Source: Verrucomicrobiota bacterium
Lineage (GTDB): Bacteria > Verrucomicrobiota > Verrucomicrobiia > Limisphaerales > JADLHS01
NCBI GenBank assembly: GCA_013140495.1
Contig: JABFSR010000012.1
Location: 1 to 64,000 of the forward strand
Direction: 5' to 3'
Length of the DNA stretch: 64,000 nucleotides
Shown here: positions 18,331 to 28,061 of the stretch, piece after piece
Layout: each line of letters begins with the position of its first letter
Position numbering within the stretch: the stretch's first letter is position 1
Program-made: the position numbers and the translations under genes
Notes under the pieces: model-generated
What the model was told of the DNA's origin: nothing
The model's database searches: none
Seen by the model: only the letters and a program-made list of their open reading frames with translations

Positions 18331-19173
18331 TTAGAATGATGACTGGTATGTCTTGCTCGTCTGTGTGCGCGTGGGCTGGTATAGCTCGTCAATTCGCGTA
18401 CCAATCGTTACCAGGCCAAAATCCCCGCTTTGAAGCTTTCTATATTTCTTGTATTCAGCATGCCCATCCACAAATACAAGATTGCCTCCCTCCTCATGCG
18501 CGTTTGAAAGATTCTCGCGCATTGGGATGGAAGTGAATGAGTCATGGACGCTGCTGTTCGCCCACATGTGCCATTCGCTGTAAAAGTTGATTCCGATCCC
18601 TTCAATCGCCGTTTCTGAGCGGTTGTCCGGCTCGGGCTGATTCCACAAGTTGTGGGAGAGTGACCAAGCCTCCTGCATGAGGATGATCGAGGCCGGTCGT
18701 GGCACGGCTGACAATGGGCGGCCCAAGGGAACAGTGTTTGCTGACAAGCCGGTGCTGCTGAATTGCGTCGGGGCATAAGCAGCATTCGGATGCGGTTTCA
18801 GCGACGGACAGTTATAGACTGCCGGCGACATCAGGCCTGGCTTGGAGCCCAGATATGGGATCAGAACCTTCAAAACATTCTTTTCGTTGTCAGGGATGGC
18901 CGGGTTGTTGAAGTCGCTGACCGGATGTCGCTTGGGCGGAAGCTTTCTCGTGTCCTGCTCGTACATTTGAAGCGCCACACCCACCTGCCGCATGTTGCTC
19001 AGGCAGGATATGCGCTTGCCCTTTTCCTTGGCCTTGCCCAAAGCAGGCAGGAGCATGGCGGCCAGAATGGCAATAATCGCAATAACCACCAGCAACTCGA
19101 TCAACGTGAAGCCGCATCGGCATTTACGTGCATCATTGCGCGAGGGAACTTTGATCGGGAACGAGAGTTTCAT
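18331..19173 (-). CDS. Pseudopilin-like protein with H-X9-DG motif
   Basis: 280 aa. The prepilin cleavage site [11 protein letters not shown] follows a 21-residue basic leader and continues into a hydrophobic helix ([15 protein letters not shown]). Near the end is [12 protein letters not shown], exactly H-X9-D-G, which defines a large pseudopilin group expanded in Planctomycetes and Verrucomicrobia. It would be processed by a prepilin peptidase and enter a T2SS-type system such as the one at the window start. The specific role is unknown. Confidence 0.88.
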   Translation of the reverse strand: MKLSFPIKVPSRNDARKCRCGFTLIELLVVIAIIAILAAMLLPALGKAKEKGKRISCLSNMRQVGVALQMYEQDTRKLPPKRHPVSDFNNPAIPDNEKNVLKVLIPYLGSKPGLMSPAVYNCPSLKPHPNAAYAPTQFSSTGLSANTVPLGRPLSAVPRPASIILMQEAWSLSHNLWNQPEPDNRSETAIEGIGINFYSEWHMWANSSVHDSFTSIPMRENLSNAHEEGGNLVFVDGHAEYKKYRKLQSGDFGLVTIGTRIDELYQPTRTQTSKTYQSSF

Positions 19174-19259
19174 AATTGGCTCGGCGTCAAATTAGGCCGA
19201 AGCCGTCAAACGTCAATTGTGATTTTCAAGCAGGCACGCCATAAACGGACACCTGTTGA

Positions 19260-20666
19260 TCATTTCCTCGAAGGCACTCCCATCGCCTCTGCCAGCGCAT
19301 CCATGATCGGTTGCTCGGTCATTGGCTTCACCCAGCAATAGTCATCAGCATATCCGTCCTTCCAACACTGATCGGTCGGAAGGTACCCGGGCGCTCCGTC
19401 ACCAAAGCCCGCCACCATCACGAAGGATTTGGGGCGCAACCGCTGCGCTGCGAGTTGATGTCCCACGAAACTTTCAGCAGGCAAAATCGCGAACTGCGTT
19501 TCCCCTTTGTTGAAGTCAACACACGGCACATCAATTGGCTTGTGCTCCTCCACACGTTGACGCCAGCTTAGACCGAGCGCTGCCGTGATTCTTTTCCACC
19601 GGACGGCATTCGTATTCGTCAAGATGGTTTGCATCGCCGCTACAGAAAAATCACCTGTGTCGCGCGCAGGCAAAAACAAGTTTGCAACCCGGTAGTCAAT
19701 CTGGCGCAGCGGTTGGCGCTTCGTGGACTTCCACGCTTCAACCATCCCTTGATACAACCGATCTGCCAACACCCCCCGGTTCGTAGCCGCTCCGGTATTG
19801 TATTTCCCTGCCGTGGTGTCCCCGCCACAACCTGTGAAGTAAATCTGGAATACGTTCGGATCATCCTTTTGCCGACGATCACGCGCCATTCCGGGAAAAT
19901 CAGCGGAGACAAGGCCCTTGCCGTAATAACTCATGGGATGAATGGCGTAACAACTCCACGCGACAACTGGCTTGTTGCCGTCCCAAAAACTGATTGTCTT
20001 GAGCCACGGATCAATTTCCCCTTCCGGCGCACCATAAATATCGCCGCTGGCACTGCCGCGTTCCCATGTGATTTTACCGTCAGGCCGGACGACGCGACGA
20101 TTGGACGCCAATTGTTCTATTCTTCCCTGCCCGGTGCCAACGTGAGTTACGCGCCGCGCGAACTTCAAGGAATGAGCAAGAGCCGATGCGGTGCGTTGAA
20201 CCGCTTGCTCGTGGAATACGGGATCGCAGTTCCAACCTTTGAGCCCGTGCTGATCCAACAACTTCTGCGCCGTTAGATCGCAGATCGGTGCGTCGTGCTG
20301 ATGCACCGTGGCCAGCATGATACGATCAGAACTGGTATTCGCAGCCTTCGCCAACCCTACGCGCCAGCGGTCGTAGGAATCGTTGTTACACTGACACCAA
20401 TCCAACGCCACAATCACGATTGGCTTGCCTGAGCCTAGAAGTACAAAGCCCTTGGCGTAGAGCGGATCAAGAACTTCTTTCGCGTCTGCCACACCACCAC
20501 CCATGCAGGCGTGACCAATCGGGATGGTGATGTCCGCCTCGAATGTCGCCACGCGAAAACCGGTCGTTGCTGCAAACACTTTTCCCGGAACGAGCATTCC
20601 TGTTGCAACAAATGCAACCGAGATCAAGACAATCAGACGAGCGGAGTGGCGGCCATTTCTCATCAT
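19260..20666 (-). CDS. Neutral/alkaline ceramidase-like secreted protein
   Basis: 468 aa. Signal peptide at about residues 10-32. The start of the mature part (F-E-A-D-I-T-I-P-I-G-H) and D-P-L-Y-A-K-G-F-V-L-L match the N-terminal domain of neutral/alkaline non-lysosomal ceramidases. The metal-site block is A-T-V-H-Q-H-D-A-P, resembling the family A-T-H-T-H-S-G-P. In Verrucomicrobia this domain is common in proteins whose substrates are not known, so ceramide hydrolysis is not implied. It begins 13 bp after a DUF1501 gene and closes that operon. Confidence 0.72.
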   Translation of the reverse strand: MMRNGRHSARLIVLISVAFVATGMLVPGKVFAATTGFRVATFEADITIPIGHACMGGGVADAKEVLDPLYAKGFVLLGSGKPIVIVALDWCQCNNDSYDRWRVGLAKAANTSSDRIMLATVHQHDAPICDLTAQKLLDQHGLKGWNCDPVFHEQAVQRTASALAHSLKFARRVTHVGTGQGRIEQLASNRRVVRPDGKITWERGSASGDIYGAPEGEIDPWLKTISFWDGNKPVVAWSCYAIHPMSYYGKGLVSADFPGMARDRRQKDDPNVFQIYFTGCGGDTTAGKYNTGAATNRGVLADRLYQGMVEAWKSTKRQPLRQIDYRVANLFLPARDTGDFSVAAMQTILTNTNAVRWKRITAALGLSWRQRVEEHKPIDVPCVDFNKGETQFAILPAESFVGHQLAAQRLRPKSFVMVAGFGDGAPGYLPTDQCWKDGYADDYCWVKPMTEQPIMDALAEAMGVPSRK

Positions 20667-20679
20667 TTGATTTCACTGC

Positions 20680-22125
20680 TCACGCAAGAAGTTCCGGAAT
20701 CACCTTCGCCGCACTCACGACGGCGTCGGTCAGGCTGTCTTCGCGGCCCTCGTGGGGATGGGTCAACTTCAAGTGATCCAGGCCGAGCGCATGCAACAAC
20801 GTAGCGTGGAGATCATAAACACGCACCGGATTCTGCACGGCTTTGTATCCGAAGTCATCCGTGCCACCGTGAGTGTAACCCTTTTTGAAACCACCACCGG
20901 CAAGCCAGAGCGAAAACGCGTGACGATTATGGTCACGACCATCCTTGCCTTGGGAGATCGGCAGCCGGCCAAACTCACCGCACCAGAGAACAATGGTGGA
21001 ATCAAGCAACCCGCGCCGTTTCAAATCCCGCACGAGTGCGGCACTTGGTTGATCCGTCATCAGGCAAAGGTCTTTAAGCTTCTCAGCATTCTTGTCGTGC
21101 GTATCCCACGGCTGGCCGTTCAGAAAAATCTGCACGAAGCGCACACCCTGCTCCACAAGCCGCCGGGCCATCAGGCAGCGCTTGGCGTAATTGGCGGTCG
21201 CAGAATTCGCGTGCTCAAGACCGTAAAGCCTTTTTGTTTCAGCAGACTCGTGCGAAAGATCGAGTGCGTCATTCACCGAGGTCTGCATCCGCGCGGCCAT
21301 TTCGTAATTGCTGATCCGCGCCTGCAACTCGGAATTCTCCGGGTGATCACGCAAATGCGCTGCGTTGAGTTTTTCCAGAAGCTGAAGCTGGTTCGTCCGC
21401 GCCGATGGCGAAATATCATCTGGCGTGGCGAGATTGAAAATGGGAGAGCCCGAAGATCGGATCTGCGTGCCTTGATAAATCGCCGGCAGCCATCCGCTCG
21501 TCCAGTTGCGGATGCCATCCACTGGCAGCCCGCCCGGATCGGACAACACGACATAAGCAGGCAAATCCTGTCGCTGCGTGCCCAGACCATAGGTGACCCA
21601 CGAACCCCACGTTGGCCGGCCTCCCTGGAATTTGCCGCTGTGAATGATCCTCAGCGCAGATTCATGATCCACCGAGTCCGTGACCATCGAGCGCACCATC
21701 GTTATTTCGTCCGCGATGCCGGCCATGTGCGGAATGAGTTCGGAGAATTCAGTTCCGGACTGACCGTGTCGGGCAAACTTGAAAGGCGATTGCAAAAGTT
21801 TCCCGGCCTGCTTGTCGAAATGAATCTCCAAATCCTTTCCCGGATAATCCTGTCCATCGCGCTTGTTCAATTCCGGTTTGGGATCGAACAAATCCATCTG
21901 GCTTGGCCCGCCATGTTGAAACAGACAGATGACGGCCTTCGCCTTCGCCGGAAAATGCGGCGGCTTCGCGGCAAGCGGATGCGAAGCCGAAACGATTCGA
22001 TTGGCTGTCACCGCCTTTCCTTCAAGCGCCATCAGATGCGACAGCGCGAGCCACCCCAACCCGCCAGCCGTGTAGCTGAGAAACGAGCGGCGGTTGATCC
22101 CAAAATCTGTGCGGGTCGGGTTCAT
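20680..22125 (-). CDS. DUF1501 family protein (copy A)
   Basis: 481 aa, started at the ATG at 22125, which gives a Tat-like leader (N-R-R-S-F-L-S-Y-T-A-G-G-L-G). DUF1501 has an alkaline-phosphatase-like fold. Motifs: Q-H-G-G-P-S-Q-M-D-L-F-D-P-K, W-D-T-H-D-K-N, W-C-G-E-F-G-R-L-P, G-R-D-H-N-R-H-A-F and D-L-H-A-T-L-L-H. The enzymatic role of the family is unknown. It is paired, 34 bp away, with the upstream PSD1 protein, the standard arrangement in Planctomycetes and Verrucomicrobia. Confidence 0.92.
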   Translation of the reverse strand: MNPTRTDFGINRRSFLSYTAGGLGWLALSHLMALEGKAVTANRIVSASHPLAAKPPHFPAKAKAVICLFQHGGPSQMDLFDPKPELNKRDGQDYPGKDLEIHFDKQAGKLLQSPFKFARHGQSGTEFSELIPHMAGIADEITMVRSMVTDSVDHESALRIIHSGKFQGGRPTWGSWVTYGLGTQRQDLPAYVVLSDPGGLPVDGIRNWTSGWLPAIYQGTQIRSSGSPIFNLATPDDISPSARTNQLQLLEKLNAAHLRDHPENSELQARISNYEMAARMQTSVNDALDLSHESAETKRLYGLEHANSATANYAKRCLMARRLVEQGVRFVQIFLNGQPWDTHDKNAEKLKDLCLMTDQPSAALVRDLKRRGLLDSTIVLWCGEFGRLPISQGKDGRDHNRHAFSLWLAGGGFKKGYTHGGTDDFGYKAVQNPVRVYDLHATLLHALGLDHLKLTHPHEGREDSLTDAVVSAAKVIPELLA

Positions 22126-22159
22126 GGTCCGAAAGGTTTGTTGAATGTTTGTTTCATTT

Positions 22160-24793
22160 TCATTCCACATACAAGAACGCATTCCCGGCCAGCACCATCT
22201 GGCAGAAGTCCGCCCAAACGCGCTCGTTCTTGTCCGGCTTGTCAACGTAATGATTCGTCTGTGCCTGCAAGAATTCTTCGGCTGCGGAACGTTCGGCAGG
22301 ACCTGGCTTTCGTCCGAGCGCTAGCAGGAATGTCCGTTCGAGGCGCTGCTTGCCATCCGCGCCGCAATCCTTCTCCAACCGCTGGGCGAACGCACGGCTG
22401 CGAGCGCGGATGAAATCAGAATTCAGCGAAGCAAGCGACTGCAAGGAAACAGTGGAAGGATTGCGCCGGGTGCAGTTCGGATTCATCTGGGCAGTGTCAA
22501 AGACCTGTAGCATCGTCACGGGTTGGGTTCGCCGCTGTTGCAGGTAGAGCGAGCGGCGCTTCGCGCCCACGTTTGTTTCATCAATGACAATCTGCCCGTC
22601 GCTGTTGGCTCGTGTCGGAACGTAAGCCCCGCCGATTTCCAAATTTAATTCGCCGGAGGCAAGCAGAATCGCGTCTCGGACGGATTCCGCATCGAGCCGC
22701 TGCATCGGGAAACGCCAAAGCAGTTTGTTGTCTGGATCAAGTGCGTAAGGTGCATTACGCAGCGCACCACTTTGCCTGTAGGTAGCGGAGTTGACAATCA
22801 ATCGGTGCAATGTCTTGAGTCGCCAGCCTGAGCGGACAAACTCTGCCGCGAGATAATCCAGCAGCTCGGGGTTTGTCGGTTTCGCCCCGGTCACACCAAG
22901 ATTGTCAACGGTGGCAACCAACCCCTCGCCGAAATGGTGCTGCCAGACACGATTCACCAACACGCGGGCTACAACTGGATTCTCCGGCGAAGTCAGCCAG
23001 CGGGCCAAAGCCAGCCTTCGTCCGGAAGTGTGCTGTCCGTTGGCGGCAACCGGCTGATACGAATTCTTCCCGCTGCAAAACACAGCCGGGACTCCAGGCG
23101 ACACTTCCCGTCCCTCATTTGAATAAACACCCCGAAGGAGCAGGCGATGTGCTGAAGGTTTGTTCGCCGCCTCGGTCAAAACGGCGATTTGCGGCAGCGC
23201 CACGGGCTTTTCAGATTCTCGCTTCTTGATCCCGGCCTGCAAACTTTCATAGCCCGCCGAAAGCTCCGCAAACCGTTTAGCCAAATCCTCGTCCTTGATC
23301 TCCACGATGGCGGCGTTGGTTTTCAGCAACGCCTTCATTTCCTCGGTGCGCTCTTTTTCCTTTGTGTCGAACGCCTTTTGGAGCGAGGTCCGGGCTGGCT
23401 CAGGAATTTTTTCCAGGTTTTCCTGCACGGCGAGTTTGCGGAACGGAGCTACCAACCCTTCGAGGCTTTCTTTCAGTGTCTTGATTTCCCGTTCGTATTT
23501 TTCCAACCGGTGCTTGTTCTCCTCGCGGGCCGCGCGTGTCCCGACAGTAAGCACGCGCTCGTTCGGTTTGCGCCACTGCTCTGGATCAAATGCCGAACGC
23601 AGGATCGCTTGAAGCTGGTAATACTCCTGCTGCGTCACCGGCTCAAATTTGTGATCGTGACAGCGTGCGCATTGAACGGTGACTCCAAGAAACGCCGAGC
23701 CGAGAATCTGCACGTTGCCTTCCAACACGGAATAGCGATCCACCTTCAACTCCAGCGGATTGCCGTCGCTCTCGCCGGTGCCGTCGGGAGCATTGCGGAG
23801 AAAATGAGTCGCAGTCAGCAGATCCACCATCTCCGGCGTGATGTCGCCGTCCGGTTGGTAGTTGGCCAGTTCGTCACCGGCGATCTGTTCCTGAATAAAA
23901 CGGTCGAACGGTTTGTCCTCATTGATCGAGCGAACAACATAGTCGCGATACTTGTACGCCAGTGGCCGATCGCTGTCGGCATTGAAATAGCCGTTTGAAT
24001 CGGCATAACCCGCGGCATCAAGCCAGTGACGTCCCCAACGTTCGCCGTAATGAGGCGAAGCCAGCAACCGCTCAACGACGCGCTCGAATGCGCCTGGTGA
24101 TTTGTCGTTGAGAAAATCTGTGACCTCTTGCGGCGTGGGTGGCAATCCGATCAGATCAAACGAAACTCGACGAATCAGAATCTGGCGCGAAGCTTCGCGC
24201 GATGGCGGAAGATGCTTTTCCTCCAGCTTGTTCAGGACGAAGTGGTCCACCGCAGTCCGAGGCCAGGATGATTTCTTGACCTTTGGAGTCTGCGGTTGGC
24301 GGAGAGGCTGTGCCGACCAAAACTTTCTTCCGCCTTGTTGCTCGCCGCCGGGTCTCACCACTGCGGCATCAGATTCTCTGCGTGGATCTGGCGCACCCAT
24401 TTTAACCCACGCTTCAAGATTTGTTATCTGCTCCGGCAACAACATTTGCTTCGGCGGCATCTGCAAATCCTTGTCGGCATAACGAACCGCCTTGATGAGC
24501 AAGCTTTTCTCCGGCTCGCCGGGAACAATGGCCGGCCCGGTATCGCCACCCCGCAAAACCCCGTCGCGAAAGTCGAGCCGCAGCCCGCCTTTGAGTTTCT
24601 TCGCCTCAGCGCTGTGGCATTGATAACAACTCTCTGCGAGAATCGGACGGATTTGTTGCTGAAAGAACTCCTGCGCTTCGCGGCTCAACTCTGGTTGGGG
24701 ATCGGTCGTATCCGCTGCATCGGCCCAAGTCCCTGCGGTGTCCGCAATAAAGCAGACGAGCAGGAATTTGAATGGCCACGGGTTCAAGCGCAT
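22160..24793 (-). CDS. PSD1/DUF1549-DUF1553 cytochrome c protein (copy A)
   Basis: 877 aa with a signal peptide (about residues 5-25). The order is: an N-terminal planctomycete cytochrome c-type domain (S-C-Y-Q-C-H-S-A-E, one C-x-x-C-H heme site), then DUF1549 ([23 protein letters not shown]), a second C-A-R-C-H-D-H-K-F-E heme site, a helical coiled segment, and DUF1553 (R-V-L-V-N-R-V-W-Q-H-H-F-G-E-G-L). The substrate and redox partner are unknown. It is followed by DUF1501 copy A and the ceramidase-like gene. Confidence 0.92.
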   Translation of the reverse strand: MRLNPWPFKFLLVCFIADTAGTWADAADTTDPQPELSREAQEFFQQQIRPILAESCYQCHSAEAKKLKGGLRLDFRDGVLRGGDTGPAIVPGEPEKSLLIKAVRYADKDLQMPPKQMLLPEQITNLEAWVKMGAPDPRRESDAAVVRPGGEQQGGRKFWSAQPLRQPQTPKVKKSSWPRTAVDHFVLNKLEEKHLPPSREASRQILIRRVSFDLIGLPPTPQEVTDFLNDKSPGAFERVVERLLASPHYGERWGRHWLDAAGYADSNGYFNADSDRPLAYKYRDYVVRSINEDKPFDRFIQEQIAGDELANYQPDGDITPEMVDLLTATHFLRNAPDGTGESDGNPLELKVDRYSVLEGNVQILGSAFLGVTVQCARCHDHKFEPVTQQEYYQLQAILRSAFDPEQWRKPNERVLTVGTRAAREENKHRLEKYEREIKTLKESLEGLVAPFRKLAVQENLEKIPEPARTSLQKAFDTKEKERTEEMKALLKTNAAIVEIKDEDLAKRFAELSAGYESLQAGIKKRESEKPVALPQIAVLTEAANKPSAHRLLLRGVYSNEGREVSPGVPAVFCSGKNSYQPVAANGQHTSGRRLALARWLTSPENPVVARVLVNRVWQHHFGEGLVATVDNLGVTGAKPTNPELLDYLAAEFVRSGWRLKTLHRLIVNSATYRQSGALRNAPYALDPDNKLLWRFPMQRLDAESVRDAILLASGELNLEIGGAYVPTRANSDGQIVIDETNVGAKRRSLYLQQRRTQPVTMLQVFDTAQMNPNCTRRNPSTVSLQSLASLNSDFIRARSRAFAQRLEKDCGADGKQRLERTFLLALGRKPGPAERSAAEEFLQAQTNHYVDKPDKNERVWADFCQMVLAGNAFLYVE

Positions 24794-24939
24794 GTGCTGA
24801 ATGAGTCGCTTAAATTGCTTAATGATCCGTCAGCTTAAGTCGCCACGGCTTGTTCGACAAGTTCGCTAGAGGCGTTGCAATGAATGTTCCGAAGCTCATG
24901 GTCATTTGGGTTCTGCTTCAAGACTTTTCGGCTCACTGT

Positions 24940-26379
24940 TCACGCAAGGATGGATTGCACCACATTTCCATGCACGTCAGTAAGCCTGAAATCGCGCCCT
25001 TGGAATCGAACGGTCAGCCTCTTGTGATCAATCCCCAACAAGTGGAGCATGGTGGCGTGCAGGTCATGCACATGCACCTTGTCAGCGACGGCGTGATATC
25101 CGAGGTCATCAGTTTCGCCGTGCGTAATTCCGCCGCGGACTCCACCACCGGCCATCCACATCGAGAACGCGCGAATGTGATGATCGCGCCCCGGCGGTCC
25201 CTTGTCCGTCTGGCTCATGGGTGTTCGTCCAAACTCACCACCCCAGATCACCAACGTGTCGTCCAGCATTCCACGCTGCTTCAAATCAATGATCAACGCC
25301 GCCGAGGCGCGATCCGCAGCCTGCGAGCAGGTTTCCATGAACTGATTCAGATGATCATGATGATCCCAGCCGCGCTGGTAGATTTGAATGAAGCGGACGC
25401 CTCGTTCTGCCAGACGGCGGGCCAGCAGACAATTGGCGGCGAACGTGCCGTCCGCCCCTTTTGTTCCGTAGAGGTCGAGCACGGACTGAGGTTCGCTGGA
25501 GAAATCCATCAAGCCCGGCACGCTGGCCTGCATTCTAAAGGCCATTTCGTATTGCTCGATTCGCGTGCTGATCTCCGGGTCGTCAATGGATTTATCCAAA
25601 GAATTGTTCAAGCCCTTGATTGTATCAACCAGCCTGCGCTGTCCTTCACCCGTCACACCCGGAGGATTGTTGAGGTAAAGCACGGGTTCGCCCTGAGAAC
25701 GAAGTTCGACACCCTGGAATCTGCTGGGCAGAAATCCGCTGTGCCATTGACGCGAGGCAATCGGCTGCGGATTTCGTCCCGCATGAGACGTCAACACCAC
25801 GAAGCCTGGAAGATCATCCGCTTCGCTGCCCAAACCGTAAGTGACCCACGAACCCATGCTCGGGCGACCAGAAATCGAAGTGCCAGTGTTGATGAAAGTG
25901 TGCGCCGGATCATGATTGATCTGTTCAGTCTGCATCGAACGGATGATGCAAAGATCATCCGCCACACCGCCAAGATGCGGAAACAAGGTAGTGATTTCCT
26001 GACCCGATTTCCCCCATCGTTTGAACTCGAACTGCGGCCCGTAGCAATTCAGCTTCTGTCCCTGCAACTGGGCGATGGGTTGTCCGTCCGAGTAAGACGC
26101 CGGCAAAGGCTCGCCGTGCATTTTGGCCAGCAACGGCTTGTTGTCGAACGTCTCGAACTGTGAAGGACCGCCAGCCATGCAAAGAAAGATGACCCGCTTT
26201 GCCCGCGCAGGAAAATGCAAAGGATTTACCACGCCACCAACACCCCGCGACGCCCGGCTCTGAGCCAGCAACACCGGATTGAGCAATGACGCCAAGGCCA
26301 TCGTGCCAATGCCCGTGGTCGCCCGTCGGAGAAACGAGCGACGACTGAGACGTGGAGAATGAAATTCACCAAGATTCAT
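24940..26379 (-). CDS. DUF1501 family protein (copy B)
   Basis: 479 aa. Tat-type leader S-R-R-S-F-L-R-R-A-T-T-G-I-G. Conserved blocks: M-A-G-G-P-S-Q-F-E-T-F-D-N-K-P, W-G-G-E-F-G-R-T-P-M-S, G-R-D-H-H-I-R-A-F and D-L-H-A-T-M-L-H-L-L-G. It is first in the minus-strand run DUF1501-B, PSD1-A, DUF1501-A, ceramidase-like, so one PSD1 gene here is flanked by two DUF1501 genes. It is closer in sequence to copy D than to copies A or C (shared L-Q-G-Q-K-L, C-Y-G-P-Q, D-P-E-I-S-T-R-I). Confidence 0.92.
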   Translation of the reverse strand: MNLGEFHSPRLSRRSFLRRATTGIGTMALASLLNPVLLAQSRASRGVGGVVNPLHFPARAKRVIFLCMAGGPSQFETFDNKPLLAKMHGEPLPASYSDGQPIAQLQGQKLNCYGPQFEFKRWGKSGQEITTLFPHLGGVADDLCIIRSMQTEQINHDPAHTFINTGTSISGRPSMGSWVTYGLGSEADDLPGFVVLTSHAGRNPQPIASRQWHSGFLPSRFQGVELRSQGEPVLYLNNPPGVTGEGQRRLVDTIKGLNNSLDKSIDDPEISTRIEQYEMAFRMQASVPGLMDFSSEPQSVLDLYGTKGADGTFAANCLLARRLAERGVRFIQIYQRGWDHHDHLNQFMETCSQAADRASAALIIDLKQRGMLDDTLVIWGGEFGRTPMSQTDKGPPGRDHHIRAFSMWMAGGGVRGGITHGETDDLGYHAVADKVHVHDLHATMLHLLGIDHKRLTVRFQGRDFRLTDVHGNVVQSILA

Positions 26380-26832
26380 AAAATCGTACCTGGCATTTTG
26401 GTTTCGACTAATCGTAAGCGCAGGAAGCTGCTTCCGACAACATGGAAAACTCCGGATCAGCTACATTAAGCCGAATCCATGCAGACGAATTGGAACGGAA
26501 TAAACGCGGAGACGCAGAGAACGCAGAGAATTTTTGTTTAGGACCCCATCACCGAACAGTGTGTTGTCAGCAACCCGTTCCACTCTGCGTTTCTCTGCGG
26601 CCTTTGCTCCTCTGCGTTTCTCCCCTCGGTTCTCAATCGCATTTGCTCGGTTAAGACGTACCTTTGCAGCAGCGCCGTTTGGCCAAATTCTTCCGTTGCA
26701 TAATCAATCCCCAAGACTTCAATATGCGTGAAATTCACGCAAAATGCGTGAGGCTCACGCACATTTCGTCTCACAGCACGCGTAATCTGGTGCAAATCTA
26801 CGTGGCATCGGTGCTGCTAAAACGTAGTTACC
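26380..26832. other. Intergenic region with CGCAGAG-type repeats
   Basis: This 453-bp divergent gap contains no gene I can support. At about 26503-26531 lies GGAGACGCAGAGAACGCAGA, and at about 26581-26622 an inverted set (CTCTGCGTTTCTCTGCGG and CTCTGCGTTTCTC); together they could form a long imperfect hairpin. Such CGCAGAG-rich strings are common interspersed debris in many bacteria. The twin palindromes at 26725-26761 are listed separately. Confidence 0.5.
26725..26761. promoter_or_regulatory. Twin 17-bp palindromes, candidate operators
   Basis: Two palindromes, TGCGTGAAATTCACGCA (26725-26741) and TGCGTGAGGCTCACGCA (26745-26761), share TGCGTGA-N3-TCACGCA with arms that pair perfectly. Centres are exactly 20 bp apart, about two helical turns, so two dimers could bind the same DNA face. 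They lie 71 bp before the pseudopilin gene at 26833. The regulator is unknown. Confidence 0.55.
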
Positions 26833-27912
26833 ATGAACCCAGATCAAACCGGTCACAGAGGCAGAGCCTTCACAATGATCGAAATGCTGTGTGTCATTGG
26901 GATCATCGCGATACTCGCGGCGCTGCTGCTGCCTGCATTGAACCAGGGAAAGTCGGGCGCAAAGCGAATTCAATGTGTGGGCAACCTCAAGCAGGCCGGG
27001 ATCGCATTTCACAGTTTCGCCCATGACCATCGGGGCAGGTTTCCGATGCAACTTCCCACGCGCGACGGTGGCTCGGAGGAATTTGTAAAGAGCGGATACC
27101 GCGTCGGAGGCGAATTCTATTTTTCGTTCCGACATTTTCAGTCGCTGTCCAACGAACTCGTATCACCAAAAATTCTGGTCTGTCCGGCAGATTCGGCGCG
27201 ATGGCCGGCGGTGAACTTCGCCAAATTCGATAATGTGAACCTCAGTTACTTCGTCGGCGTGAATGCGGAGCAAGGGAACGTTAATTCCATTCTGTCCGGC
27301 GATCGCAACCTTTCAAATGAACGCGGCAACAATCCAACCATTCTCCAGCCGGGTCCTGGCAGCTCGATTCGCTGGACCCGTGAACTTCATGAATTCAAAG
27401 GCAACCTTTTGTACGCCGACGGACGTGTGGAGGAAGTCAACAGCCTGCGATTCCTGCAAAACAAAAAAGGCGATGAAGCCTTGTTTCTTCCTTCAACCAA
27501 CCAGCCGGGAGCGGCGGCATTTCCCGGCAACACTGCTTTGGCGGTAGCGCGACAATTTCCAAACGGAAGCGCGCGATCAAACTCTGGTCGGGTGAGCGAA
27601 AACCCGGATCTCAATCCCCGAACAACAGCGACTCGTATTCAGCCGGCAAATGGCGTTCTAACTTCTTTGCCGAGCGTAACAGATACGGCTCCGGCGAAAC
27701 CAGAGACAAATTCGATGGTTGTTGCCACTCAAGCCGCGCCTACGCGGACCGCACACAATTCCGGCGATTCGCCTTTCATGAGATGGTTTGCGGACATGGC
27801 CCAACAAATTGTTGACTGGGCAAAATGGTTGCTCTGGTTATTGTTGCTGCTCTTGTTGATTGCGTTGGTTGCCGTGCGTCTGCGGGAGCTCGCACGACGA
27901 AAAAGCAAATGA
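26833..27912 (+). CDS. Pseudopilin-like protein with C-terminal membrane helix
   Basis: 359 aa. Prepilin-type N-terminus: leader ending R-A-F-T-M-I-E-M-L-C-V-I, then a hydrophobic helix (G-I-I-A-I-L-A-A-L-L-L-P-A-L-N). H-E-F-K-G-N-L-L-Y-A-D-G near residue 190 is another H-X9-D-G motif. Beyond it is a Thr/Asn/Pro-rich linker and a second very hydrophobic helix (L-L-W-L-L-L-L-L-L-L-I-A-L-V-A-V) with a basic tail (R-R-K-S-K). A C-terminal anchor is unusual for a pseudopilin and suggests the protein stays in the membrane. Confidence 0.82.
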   Translation: MNPDQTGHRGRAFTMIEMLCVIGIIAILAALLLPALNQGKSGAKRIQCVGNLKQAGIAFHSFAHDHRGRFPMQLPTRDGGSEEFVKSGYRVGGEFYFSFRHFQSLSNELVSPKILVCPADSARWPAVNFAKFDNVNLSYFVGVNAEQGNVNSILSGDRNLSNERGNNPTILQPGPGSSIRWTRELHEFKGNLLYADGRVEEVNSLRFLQNKKGDEALFLPSTNQPGAAAFPGNTALAVARQFPNGSARSNSGRVSENPDLNPRTTATRIQPANGVLTSLPSVTDTAPAKPETNSMVVATQAAPTRTAHNSGDSPFMRWFADMAQQIVDWAKWLLWLLLLLLLIALVAVRLRELARRKSK

Positions 27913-28061
27913 AAGCGCCGTAAGCGTGGCCAGATAAACTCCTCGGACTATTGGCGACCTTTTTCCAGGTTCAAGTTTACGAGGCGTAAGCGAAATCGCG
28001 GAATCCAAATTGACGGCCCGCTCAGACGTCTGCCGTCTGGGCTTGCTGGCGCACATCATCA

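Noticed and set aside
20752..22413. 553-codon plus-strand frame across DUF1501-A
   Set aside because: It is antisense to a well-supported gene and has Arg/His-rich shadow composition.
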